Shown piece after piece: positions 5,558-12,219 of a stretch of 12,355 nucleotides of DNA; position 1 is the stretch's first letter, and each line of letters begins with the position of its first letter. This DNA comes from Bog-159 sp049514955 (lineage in GTDB: Bacteria; Acidobacteriota; Terriglobia; Bryobacterales; Bryobacteraceae), in contig JBEKUO010000147.1 of the NCBI GenBank assembly GCA_049514955.1, forward strand, positions 1-12,355. The letters are read 5' to 3'. Position numbers and translations under genes: made by a program. The notes beneath the pieces were generated by a model. It worked only from the letters and a program-made list of their open reading frames with translations. It was not told the DNA's origin and searched no databases.

Positions 5558-6565
5558 ATGCCTAAACGGCGCTCCAAACAAGAGTTGCTCGAAATCGTCC
5601 AGGATAAGAGCCGTGCTTGTATAGACAGGGGCGAGGCCATCGGCGAACTGGTTGAAGCTGGCATGAGCCAAGTGGACATCGCGGAATCAACGCGCCCGCG
5701 CCTCTCCACGGCGGCTGTTAGCCATCTCAAGACGTGTTTTCACAATTTGGAAGGGGCAGCCCGCGAAATGTGCCGAGGCAGGAAAATGAACGCTGATGCG
5801 TGCTATTCACTCGCAAGCGCTTCTGGTAACCGTGAGCGCATATTTCAATGCGCGGTAAAGATACGTGAGCTGAAGGACGCTCAGCGCGCTGTACAGCGTA
5901 TGGGATCAAAGGGCAAACAGACCCCGCGAGGACAAATTACCGACGAGGATTTGAAAGAGGCAATTCAGAATGTGCAGCACGAACTGGCACGCAACACTTT
6001 GGTGGGGAGGCCAGCCCGGACGGAATTCCATAAGACCTTGGTGAGGAGACGGACAAGTACTGAAGCCCCTGAACTGAAGGAGCGTGATGATGTCCCCCGT
6101 GAAATACTGGCGGAGTTGAAATCTGAGAGGCTTAAGGCTCAACAAGAGGCCGAGGAGGACAAGCAGGAGTACTACCACCAGGTAAGAAAAGACGAGGAAG
6201 GTAGGGTCAGACTGCGCCGTCGCGAGCGGAATGGCCGCTCTCCCCGCAGTTGCCTGGAGGATAAGCCTACGGCATTCAGCACACACTTCGCAGGAGCGTA
6301 CATCGACGTCGCCGCTATCGCACTTGCATCAGGCCTGGGTGTTAACCGGATTTCACGCGTCTTCTCTGGCGAGAGCATGCTTTCTCTCGATGTAGCACGG
6401 AGGGTAAGCGCCGCCCTCGGCATGGGGCTTGGGGATTTCATTGATGCGATGGATAGACAGACCGCCCTCCAGCAAGGTTTGAGGAAACGCGGGCTTACGG
6501 ACGCCGAGATTGGGTACACGATCGCGGAAGGATGGAAGCGGGGCTTTAAGCCCCCAGATTTGTGA
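5558..6565 (+). CDS. Dual helix-turn-helix protein: ParB/KorB-like plus XRE-like domain
   Basis: This is a 335-residue protein without a name I can give. Residues about 25-110 resemble the HTH domain of ParB/KorB proteins: 'RGEAIGELVEAGMSQVDIAE', a recognition-helix region 'STAAVSHLKTCFHNLE', then 'CRGRKMNADACYSLAS', equivalent to the ParB segment following the HTH. The ParB CTPase/nuclease domain that normally precedes it is absent. Residues 110-235 are highly charged and low in hydrophobics, probably a linker with coiled-coil tendency ('SERLKAQQEAEEDKQEYY'). Residues about 245-300 look like an XRE/Cro HTH ('AIALASGLGVNRISRVFSGE', 'SLDVARRVSAALGMGLGDF'). The last 35 residues form a short helical tail. 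It is preceded by a strong promoter and a weak GAG ribosome site. Codon use is visibly less GC-rich than in the flanking operons, suggesting transfer. A role as transcriptional or partition-type regulator is inferred; no ParA is nearby. Confidence 0.7.
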   Translation: MPKRRSKQELLEIVQDKSRACIDRGEAIGELVEAGMSQVDIAESTRPRLSTAAVSHLKTCFHNLEGAAREMCRGRKMNADACYSLASASGNRERIFQCAVKIRELKDAQRAVQRMGSKGKQTPRGQITDEDLKEAIQNVQHELARNTLVGRPARTEFHKTLVRRRTSTEAPELKERDDVPREILAELKSERLKAQQEAEEDKQEYYHQVRKDEEGRVRLRRRERNGRSPRSCLEDKPTAFSTHFAGAYIDVAAIALASGLGVNRISRVFSGESMLSLDVARRVSAALGMGLGDFIDAMDRQTALQQGLRKRGLTDAEIGYTIAEGWKRGFKPPDL

Positions 6566-6615
6566 GGAACAACGGCCCGCTGCGCTCAGTAACCGCTCGT
6601 CTCTCGCGTTCATGC

Positions 6616-6628
6616 CTGACTGACTGAC
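6616..6628. repeat. Triple CTGA tandem repeat after the SDR gene
   Basis: CTGA is repeated three times followed by C, directly beyond the SDR stop codon and in the 63-bp gap between the convergent HTH and SDR genes. On the plus strand it places TGA in all three frames. No terminator-like hairpin with a T run was seen in this gap. Confidence 0.4.
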
Positions 6629-7360
6629 CTACCGTTGGCTCAACCCCCCATCCACCGCCAGAATCTGCCCTGTAATAAAGCTGCTTGCCGCCAGGAAATA
6701 AACCACCGCGCCGGCGACTTCGTCGGGCGTGCCGCCGCGGCCGGCAGGAGTGGCTTTGATCATGCCGATGCCCTCCGGGTCGATGTCCGCGAAAGGGATC
6801 ACTCCCGGCGCCACGGAGTTCACCGTGATGTCGGGAGCCCATGCCTTGGCCAGCGCGCGCGTCAGCATGATCACGCCGGCCTTCGATGCGCAGTAGTGCG
6901 CGTGATCGGCCCAGGGACGTATGCCGCCCAGCGAGCTGATGTTCACGATGCGGCCGCCGCCGGTCTTACGCATCAGACGCGCGCCGTTCTGGCAGCAGAA
7001 GAAAACGGCCTTTAAGTTCACATCGTGAATGAAGTCCCAGTCGGATTCCGTCATCTCCAGCGGATCGCGGCGCGTGAAGCGGGCGGCGTTGTTCACCAGA
7101 CCGTCGAGCCGGCCGAGAGTGCGCCCGATCTCCGCGAACATACGCTCGATTTCGGCGACGCTTTCGAGGTTGGCGCGGAACACCGGCGCGTTGCCGCATT
7201 CGGCGGCGGTCGCGCGGGCTTCGGCTTCCGAGTTCCCGTAGTGAATCGCCACGCGAGCGCCTTCCCGCGCGAGGCGCAACGCAATCCCGCGACCGATGCG
7301 CTTGGCCGCACCGGTCACCAATACCACTTTGTCCCGCAAGCTAGATGTTGGGTTCTCCAT
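6629..7360 (-). CDS. Short-chain dehydrogenase/reductase (pteridine reductase-like)
   Basis: This 243-residue classical SDR, of normal length, is an NAD(P)H-dependent cytoplasmic oxidoreductase. The cofactor motif is 'VTGAAKRIGRGIA' (T16-G23), the structural motif is 'VNNAARF' (N90-N91), the active-site asparagine is in 'DVNLKAVFF' (N115), the catalytic serine is in 'VNISSLGG' (S142/S143), and the YxxxK pair is Y156/K160 in 'HYCASKAG'. The C-terminus 'ITGQILAVDGGLSQR' is also classical. The TGAAKRIG variant of the glycine motif, with Arg after Lys, is typical of pteridine/dihydromonapterin reductases (FolM-like) and favours NADPH, but the substrate is not settled. The ATG lies inside the 3' end of the MFS gene (20-bp overlap) and is preceded by a GGA-rich ribosome site. 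It is the last gene of the mazG operon. Confidence 0.9.
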   Translation of the reverse strand: MENPTSSLRDKVVLVTGAAKRIGRGIALRLAREGARVAIHYGNSEAEARATAAECGNAPVFRANLESVAEIERMFAEIGRTLGRLDGLVNNAARFTRRDPLEMTESDWDFIHDVNLKAVFFCCQNGARLMRKTGGGRIVNISSLGGIRPWADHAHYCASKAGVIMLTRALAKAWAPDITVNSVAPGVIPFADIDPEGIGMIKATPAGRGGTPDEVAGAVVYFLAASSFITGQILAVDGGLSQR

Positions 7361-8636
7361 GCACTTCCACTTCCTCCGGATCTACACCCTCACGCGCAGG
7401 CTCGGGCAGCCGCCCCGTCCAGTGCGCCCAGCCCCAGAAGATCGCCGTCGTCGAGCTGAGCACGCCCGCGATTGCCCCGATCGTGCGCGGGTCGTAATAC
7501 TGCGAGGCGATCCCCGCGAGCATCATCGAAACCATCATGGTAGACCAGACCATGGACTCCATGGTGGCGAACACCCGTCCGCGGAATTCGTTGGCGACGT
7601 GCCGCAAAAGCTGCGAGTAATTCAGCACCGAACTGACCGCGACGGCGGCGCGCGAGAGCGCGATGAAGACCAGCGCCGCATGGAAGTTCCGCATCTGGCT
7701 GAAGAGGATGTACGCACCGCCGTGAATGATGTAGCACACGACGACGGTGCGCTTGTAGCCGTTGAAGCTGAGGCGCTCGCCGAGCCGGTGCCCGACAAGG
7801 CCGCCAATCAGCAACCCGATGCCCGCGCAGCCCCAAACGATGCCGATGCCAGATGGCCCGCGATTGAAGACGATCTCGCCGAAAACGCTGAACAGAATCT
7901 GCGCCGCGCCACCGCCGGTGGCCCAGCCGACGCCGATCAACGCGATGCCGAAGATCAACGGATGCGTCCGCATGTAACGCAGCCCTTCGGTGTATTCGTG
8001 CCAGGGCCGCACCACGTCGGCTTCGGTGAGCGCCTGGCGCTTCGGCCGGAAACCGTCGCCCGGCAGAAACAGCCGCGAGATGCAGATCGCCGAAACCACG
8101 AAGGAGAGCGCGTTACCGACGAAGGCCCACTGATAGCCGAACTGCGCCACGCTGGCGCCGGCCAGAAACGTGCCGATCGTGAGGGTGGTCCAGCCCGTGG
8201 TTTGCGTCAGCGAATTGGCGGTATGCAGCTCGTCCCGAGTGGCGATGCTGGGCAGGATCGCCGAGCGGCCGCTGGTGAAAAACGGCGACGCGAACATCAG
8301 CAGCGCGCTGAGGAAATAGAGCAGCCAGGTATCGTGCCGGTGAATCGTCAGGATGAAGCCGAACGCCAGCACCGCGCGAATCAAATCGCTGGCGATCATG
8401 ACGTGCTTGCGGTTCAAGCGGTCGAGCAGTACACCCGCGATGGGTCCCGCCAGCACCGCCGGAATTGCACGCGCGAGCATCACGCCGCTCACCACCAGTC
8501 CGGAGCGCGTATTCGCCAGCGCCAGGCTGAAGACGGCGATGTTGTTGAAGTGATCGCCGATTTCGCTGACCACCTGGCCGGTCCAGGTGTAGCGGTAGTT
8601 GCGGTTGCCGCGGAGCAATTCGAGGAAGCCCGCCAT
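7341..8636 (-). CDS. MFS transporter (MFS_3/EntS-like exporter family)
   Basis: This is a 431-residue inner-membrane transporter. The frame is open further upstream, but the ATG at 8636 gives the expected N-terminus ('MAGFLELLRGNRNYRYTWTG') and overlaps the upstream EamA stop as TGATG, so I chose it. 'NRNYRYTWTGQVVSEIGDHF' is the typical start of the MFS_3 group, which contains siderophore and lysophospholipid exporters and many uncharacterised drug-type efflux proteins. The MFS motif A equivalent between TM2 and TM3 is 'GVLLDRLNRKHVMIASD' (68-84). Around twelve hydrophobic helices follow in two halves, with a hydrophilic central loop near residues 200-215 ('GDGFRPKRQALTEADVVRP'). Its place after the NSAR/GNAT/EamA genes suggests export of a product or detoxification, but the substrate is unknown. 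Confidence 0.88.
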   Translation of the reverse strand: MAGFLELLRGNRNYRYTWTGQVVSEIGDHFNNIAVFSLALANTRSGLVVSGVMLARAIPAVLAGPIAGVLLDRLNRKHVMIASDLIRAVLAFGFILTIHRHDTWLLYFLSALLMFASPFFTSGRSAILPSIATRDELHTANSLTQTTGWTTLTIGTFLAGASVAQFGYQWAFVGNALSFVVSAICISRLFLPGDGFRPKRQALTEADVVRPWHEYTEGLRYMRTHPLIFGIALIGVGWATGGGAAQILFSVFGEIVFNRGPSGIGIVWGCAGIGLLIGGLVGHRLGERLSFNGYKRTVVVCYIIHGGAYILFSQMRNFHAALVFIALSRAAVAVSSVLNYSQLLRHVANEFRGRVFATMESMVWSTMMVSMMLAGIASQYYDPRTIGAIAGVLSSTTAIFWGWAHWTGRLPEPAREGVDPEEVEVHGEPNI

Positions 8637-9556
8637 CAGCCGCGCTCCACCAGGTACACGCCGGACAGGATCACCAGGCCGCCTGCGATCACCGGAGCGC
8701 CGACGTGTTCGCGCAAAAGTGCCGCGCCCATGGCCGTGGCAAAGACCGGCTGCAAATAAGAGAACGCCGACACGCGCGAAGCGGCCACGTGCGTGAGGGC
8801 GTAATAGTAGATCAGGTAAGCGATCACGGAGGAGAACAGCGCCATGTAGAGCACCGCCATCCAGGCGGCCGCGCTGATGTGCGACAGCGGGTGGCGCGAG
8901 ATCTCCCACAGCGTGACCGGCGCCAGCGCCACGGCGCCTCCCACGTAGGCATACGCGTTCACGGTCACCGCGCTATGCAGCTTAGTGACTTCTTTGCCGA
9001 AGACCGTGAAGATCGCGAAGAACGTTCCCGCCAGAAAGGTGAAGAGGTCTCCGAACCAGGTGGCGCCGGACGCGGCAGCCGGCTCGAAGGCCTTCAGTAG
9101 GGCCACACCAGCCAATGCGATCGCCATGCCCGCGGCTCTTTGGAAGGTCATGCGCTCCTGTCCGCGCAGGCAGGCCAGGATCAGCACCTGCACGGGGGTT
9201 AGACCGATCAGGATCGCGGCATGCGCCACGCTGGTGCGGCTCAGTCCGACGATGAAGAATAGCTGGTTCAAGGTAACGCCGAACACACCCAGCAGGAGGA
9301 GGCGGAGGATGACGCGGTGACCGCTCCCTGACGGTCGCGGCTCTGAAAGTCGCGGCTCTGAAAGTCGCGGCTTGGCAGGCGAAAGCGCCTGCCCCACGTA
9401 GAATGGGAGAATCATCACGCCGGCGAAGCCTATCCGCAGGCCCGCCACCAACAGCGGCGGAAGTTCGCGCAGCGCGATCTTGCCGACAATGTAATTGCCC
9501 GACCAGAACGCCACCATCAGGAAGATGAGGGCGTATAGGATGAGCGGGCGGTTCAA
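8636..9556 (-). CDS. EamA/DMT-family transporter with an in-frame repeat insertion
   Basis: This is a 306-residue drug/metabolite transporter with ten predicted helices in two EamA repeats, such as 'LILYALIFLMVAFWSGNYIV' at the start and 'GLVILSGVYLVERG' at the end. EamA proteins often export amino acids or related metabolites. The open frame runs up to 9955, but that part is antisense-like shadow of the NSAR gene. I chose the TTG at 9556 because it overlaps the NSAR stop as TTGA, has GAGGAG 8 nt upstream, and yields an intact first helix; the next in-frame ATG would cut TM1. Residues about 54-80, between TM2 and TM3, carry an unusual Pro/Ser/Arg-rich segment ('SPAKPRLSEPRLSEPRPSGS') encoded by a hairpin and tandem repeat. 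Without it the protein would be about 280 residues, closer to the family norm. Confidence 0.87.
   Translation of the reverse strand: MNRPLILYALIFLMVAFWSGNYIVGKIALRELPPLLVAGLRIGFAGVMILPFYVGQALSPAKPRLSEPRLSEPRPSGSGHRVILRLLLLGVFGVTLNQLFFIVGLSRTSVAHAAILIGLTPVQVLILACLRGQERMTFQRAAGMAIALAGVALLKAFEPAAASGATWFGDLFTFLAGTFFAIFTVFGKEVTKLHSAVTVNAYAYVGGAVALAPVTLWEISRHPLSHISAAAWMAVLYMALFSSVIAYLIYYYALTHVAASRVSAFSYLQPVFATAMGAALLREHVGAPVIAGGLVILSGVYLVERG
9319..9393. repeat. Composite hairpin/tandem-repeat element inside the EamA gene
   Basis: This 75-bp block has three parts. An inverted repeat GACCG/CGGTC (9319-9336, 8-nt loop) lies at one end. A 15-bp unit GTCGCGGCTCTGAAA occurs 2.6 times in tandem (9334-9348, 9349-9363, 9364-9372). 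A perfect 8-bp hairpin GGCAGGCG-AAAG-CGCCTGCC (9374-9393) lies at the other end. The block is a multiple of three long and reads as about 25 extra residues in a loop of the transporter. Its structure resembles REP-like dispersed palindromic repeats that spread through genomes; dispersal here is inferred because only one copy was noticed in the window. Confidence 0.65.
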
Positions 9557-10662
9557 CCTGTGGACTCCTCGCGCACGGTGACCGACCGGATGTAGTCGCG
9601 GTCCAGCGCGTAGCCGAAGCCCGGCGCGCCGGAAACGCGGATAGTGCCCTGCGGCGTGGTTTCGACGGGCGGCACAATGATGTCGCGCGCCCAGTAACGC
9701 TTGCTGGCGGAGACGTCGCCGGGCAGGACGAAGTTGGGCAGGGTGGAGAGCGCGATGTTGTGCGCGCGGCCGATACCGGCTTCCAACATCCCGCCGCACC
9801 AGACCGGAACGCCAGCGGCCTGCGCTACGTCGTGTACGCGTTTCGCCTCGAGGAAGCCCCCCACGCGCCCCAGTTTGATGTTGATGATGCCGCAAGCGTG
9901 CAGGCGAATGTCTTGCTCGGCGTGATGCGCGGAGCGTATGCACTCGTCGAGGCAAATGGGCGTATCGAGCTTGGCTTGCAGCGCCGCGTGATCGATGATG
10001 TCGTCGTGCGCCAGCGGCTGTTCGATCATCATCAGGTAGAACTCGTCAAGCTCTTTCAGCCGCGCCGCGTCATCCAGGGTATAGGCCGAGTTGGCGTCGG
10101 CCATCAGCTTGATGGAGGGAAAACGGGCGCGCACCTGCCGGATCACCTCCACGTCCCAACCCGGCTTGATCTTCATCTTGATGCGCTGATAACCCGCGGC
10201 GAGCTCGCGCTCGATTTTTTCCAGAAGCTGGTCCACGGAATTCTGGATGCCGATGGAGACGCCGCAGGGGATCTCGCGGCGCGCGCCACCGCCGATGGTT
10301 TGCCATAGCGGCTGGCCGGCGAGCCGCGCTTGCAGGTCCCAAAGCGCGACTTCGAGACCGCCGCGAGCCATTCTGTGTCCGCGTATGTGCGCGGTGAGCG
10401 GTGCCGCATCGGCGGCGCTGCCGAGGTCGCGGCCCAGCACTTGCGGAATGGCGAAGTCGCGCAAGATCAGCCAGGCGGAATCCGTCCATTCTTCGTTGTA
10501 GAACGGATTCTCGCCGGCGGTGACCTCGCCCCAGCCGGACTCGCCCTCGCCGCACGCTTCGACCAGGATGATATCCCGCTCCGTGGTGCGACCAAAGCTG
10601 GTCTCGAAGAAGTGCACCAGCGGCATGCGTATCTGCCGGAGGGTTACGCGTTCGATGCGCAT
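9553..10662 (-). CDS. menC: N-succinylamino acid racemase / o-succinylbenzoate synthase (enolase superfamily)
   Basis: This 369-residue member of the muconate-lactonizing subgroup of the enolase superfamily closely matches the NSAR/OSBS group. The catalytic set is complete: KxK in 'RIKMKIKPGWD' (K162/K164), metal ligands D189 ('MADANSAYTL'), E214 ('MIEQPL') and D239 ('CLDECI'), and the second lysine K263 ('NIKLGRVGG'). The signature 'VPVWCGGMLEAGIGRAHNIA' and 'LPGDVSASKRYW' are also present. Such enzymes racemise N-succinyl-amino acids and often also dehydrate SHCHC to o-succinylbenzoate for menaquinone. No other men gene is here, and the gene overlaps a GNAT of the type linked to D-amino acid N-succinylation, so the NSAR role is favoured. 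I prefer the ATG at 10662 to the one at 10668 because GGGGA lies 7 nt upstream of it. The overlap with the GNAT gene is 19 bp. Confidence 0.9.
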   Translation of the reverse strand: MRIERVTLRQIRMPLVHFFETSFGRTTERDIILVEACGEGESGWGEVTAGENPFYNEEWTDSAWLILRDFAIPQVLGRDLGSAADAAPLTAHIRGHRMARGGLEVALWDLQARLAGQPLWQTIGGGARREIPCGVSIGIQNSVDQLLEKIERELAAGYQRIKMKIKPGWDVEVIRQVRARFPSIKLMADANSAYTLDDAARLKELDEFYLMMIEQPLAHDDIIDHAALQAKLDTPICLDECIRSAHHAEQDIRLHACGIINIKLGRVGGFLEAKRVHDVAQAAGVPVWCGGMLEAGIGRAHNIALSTLPNFVLPGDVSASKRYWARDIIVPPVETTPQGTIRVSGAPGFGYALDRDYIRSVTVREESTG

Positions 10663-11384
10663 TTCCATTTCCCCATCAGATACGTGCCGACGCTGGCGGA
10701 CCGTTCGAATCCCACGACTGCCAGCCCGCGATCAAAGCAGCTTGTCAGGCGCTCGCCGAGCGACCGCTGGATCTGGCGGGCGCGCTTGGGATCCTCGCGG
10801 CGAATGATATCGATGTCGGCTGGGACATCGATGCGTTCCTCCACGCCGCGCGCGGGAGGCTGGCCTGCGAGGATAGCCGCGGCATGCGGGCTCGCCAGCC
10901 ACCATTCGGCCACGCAGCGATCCGTCGGCAAGCCGCCGTGCAGCGGGCTGGTGGTGGTGCCGTACTGGTTTTCCACATAGCGCCGCACGATAGCGCCGAG
11001 GCGCTCCATGTTGAAGAAGGCGTTCTTCAGCTCGAGCGGATCGAAAGTCCACTCGACCAGGTCGATGCCGCGGGCCAGCGCATCCTCGCGCTGCTTGAGC
11101 TTCAACATGCGGCCGACGCCGCGATTGCGGTACTCAGGCAGCACGCCGAGCATATGGCTGTGCAGGTATGATTTGCCGCCCGGCTTCAGCCCCGGGATCG
11201 CCAGCAGGAAGCCGACCATGGCGGCGCCGTCGTATGCGCCGAAGGCCTGTCCGCCGACCTTGATGGCCACCACGAACAGGCGCACCGGCAGCAGTTCGAC
11301 GTCGCTGAATCCCCAGATGGATTTCTGGAGCGCGACGGCCTCCTGGAATTGGCGGCTCTCGGTCAAGGGCCGGAGCTCGATCAT
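10644..11384 (-). CDS. GNAT-family acyltransferase (COG3375-like), probable N-succinyltransferase
   Basis: This is a 246-residue protein. The acetyl-CoA-type cofactor motif A is 'GVLPEYRNRGVGRMLKLKQR' (residues 80-99), containing RNRGVG, preceded by the strand 'SYLHSHMLGV'. 'KSIWGFSDVELLPVRLFVVA' near residues 21-40 and 'EWTFDPLELKNAFFNMERLG' near 111-130 are landmarks of the predicted GNAT group COG3375. In Geobacillus-type clusters a GNAT beside NSAR is a succinyl-CoA:D-amino acid N-succinyltransferase, and the direct overlap with the NSAR gene here argues for the same job. This is inference from known pairing; substrate and acyl donor are not readable from sequence. I chose the ATG at 11384, which overlaps the mazG stop as ATGA with AGGAG upstream, over a longer frame starting at 11417. 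Confidence 0.85.
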   Translation of the reverse strand: MIELRPLTESRQFQEAVALQKSIWGFSDVELLPVRLFVVAIKVGGQAFGAYDGAAMVGFLLAIPGLKPGGKSYLHSHMLGVLPEYRNRGVGRMLKLKQREDALARGIDLVEWTFDPLELKNAFFNMERLGAIVRRYVENQYGTTTSPLHGGLPTDRCVAEWWLASPHAAAILAGQPPARGVEERIDVPADIDIIRREDPKRARQIQRSLGERLTSCFDRGLAVVGFERSASVGTYLMGKWKCASNA

Positions 11385-12193
11385 GGCTTCGACTCCTGGC
11401 ACTTCGACTCCTCCCACAGCGCGTCCATTTCGGCGAGCGTGGCGGCTTCGGGCGTCTTGCCCTGCTCGCCCAGCTTACGCTCGATGTAGCCGAACCGCTC
11501 GCGGAACTTGGCGTTGGTCTTGCGGAGGGCTTGCTCTGGATCCACCTTGACGAAGCGCGCCAGGTTGACCAGCACGAAGAGCAGATCGCCCAACTCGCCT
11601 TCGAGCTCCGCTTGCGCATCGCCGCGCCGCGCCCGCGCGAATTCATCCAGCTCTTCGTGCAGCTTTTCGAGCACTTGATCGGCGTTGGCCCAGTCGAAAC
11701 CCACGTGCGCGGCGCGCGAGGTGAGCTGCTGCGCCTCCACCAGCGCGGGCAGCGCGCGCGGGACCGATTCGAGCAAACCGGCGTCGCGCTCGCCCTTCTG
11801 CTTCTTCGCGCTTTTCTCGGCGGCCTTGACCTCGCCCCAGATGCGCTTTACATCGCCGGCTGTGCGCGCCGTCTCGTCGCCGAAGACGTGCGGGTGCCGG
11901 CGGACCAGCTTCTCGTTGATGGCGTCGAGCGCGTCTGCGATCGAAAACAGGTTCTGCTCCTCGGCTATTTCAGAGAAGAAGACAGCCTGCAGGACGAGGT
12001 CGCCGAGCTCGCCGGTCAGCTCGCTCCAGTTGCGCGCGTCGATGGCATCCAGCACCTCGTAAGTCTCTTCGAGCAGGTAAGGCTTGATGGTGTCGAAGGT
12101 CTGCTCGCGGTCCCACGGGCAGCCTCCGGGCGCACGCAACCGGGCCATGATATCGACCAGTTTTTGGAATTTCTCGCCGGCGGTGGGGGGCAA
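11381..12193 (-). CDS. mazG: MazG nucleoside triphosphate pyrophosphohydrolase
   Basis: This 270-residue all-alpha NTP pyrophosphatase hydrolyses (d)NTPs to NMP and pyrophosphate, a house-cleaning and stringent-response-related activity. Two MazG domains are visible. The first has 'GGCPWDREQTFDTIKPYLLE', the EExxE motif E42/E43/E46 and ExxD E62/D65 ('GELGDLVLQ'). The second has E180/E181/E184 ('HEELDEF') and E200/D203 ('GELGDLLFVLVNLARF'), so both metal sites look intact; in E. coli the C-terminal domain is the active one. The length matches the two-domain family. An in-frame TGA lies just upstream, so translation must begin at the TTG at 12193 or at the ATG 15 codons later. The TTG is favoured because it keeps the conserved helix 'FQKLVDIMARLR', although no clear Shine-Dalgarno precedes it. 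It is the first fully visible gene of the six-gene operon. Confidence 0.93.
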   Translation of the reverse strand: MPPTAGEKFQKLVDIMARLRAPGGCPWDREQTFDTIKPYLLEETYEVLDAIDARNWSELTGELGDLVLQAVFFSEIAEEQNLFSIADALDAINEKLVRRHPHVFGDETARTAGDVKRIWGEVKAAEKSAKKQKGERDAGLLESVPRALPALVEAQQLTSRAAHVGFDWANADQVLEKLHEELDEFARARRGDAQAELEGELGDLLFVLVNLARFVKVDPEQALRKTNAKFRERFGYIERKLGEQGKTPEAATLAEMDALWEESKCQESKP

Positions 12194-12219
12194 GTTTCAA
12201 TTTAGCATGGGTTGCCCAA

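Noticed and set aside
7296..8759. Long plus-strand open frame of 487 codons opposite the MFS gene
   Set aside because: Its product is Arg/Asp/His-rich with no domain pattern. It is the usual antisense shadow of a GC-rich gene; the opposite strand encodes a clear MFS transporter.
8637..8909. N-terminal extension of the MFS frame
   Set aside because: It runs through the end of the EamA gene and lacks MFS character; the ATG at 8636 overlaps the EamA stop as TGATG.
9557..9955. N-terminal extension of the EamA frame
   Set aside because: The extension is an Arg-rich translation lying over the NSAR gene in another frame. The TTG at 9556 with its ribosome site and 4-bp overlap is the better start.
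11531..12205. Plus-strand open frame of 224 codons opposite mazG
   Set aside because: The opposite strand has both MazG motifs intact; this frame has no recognisable domain.
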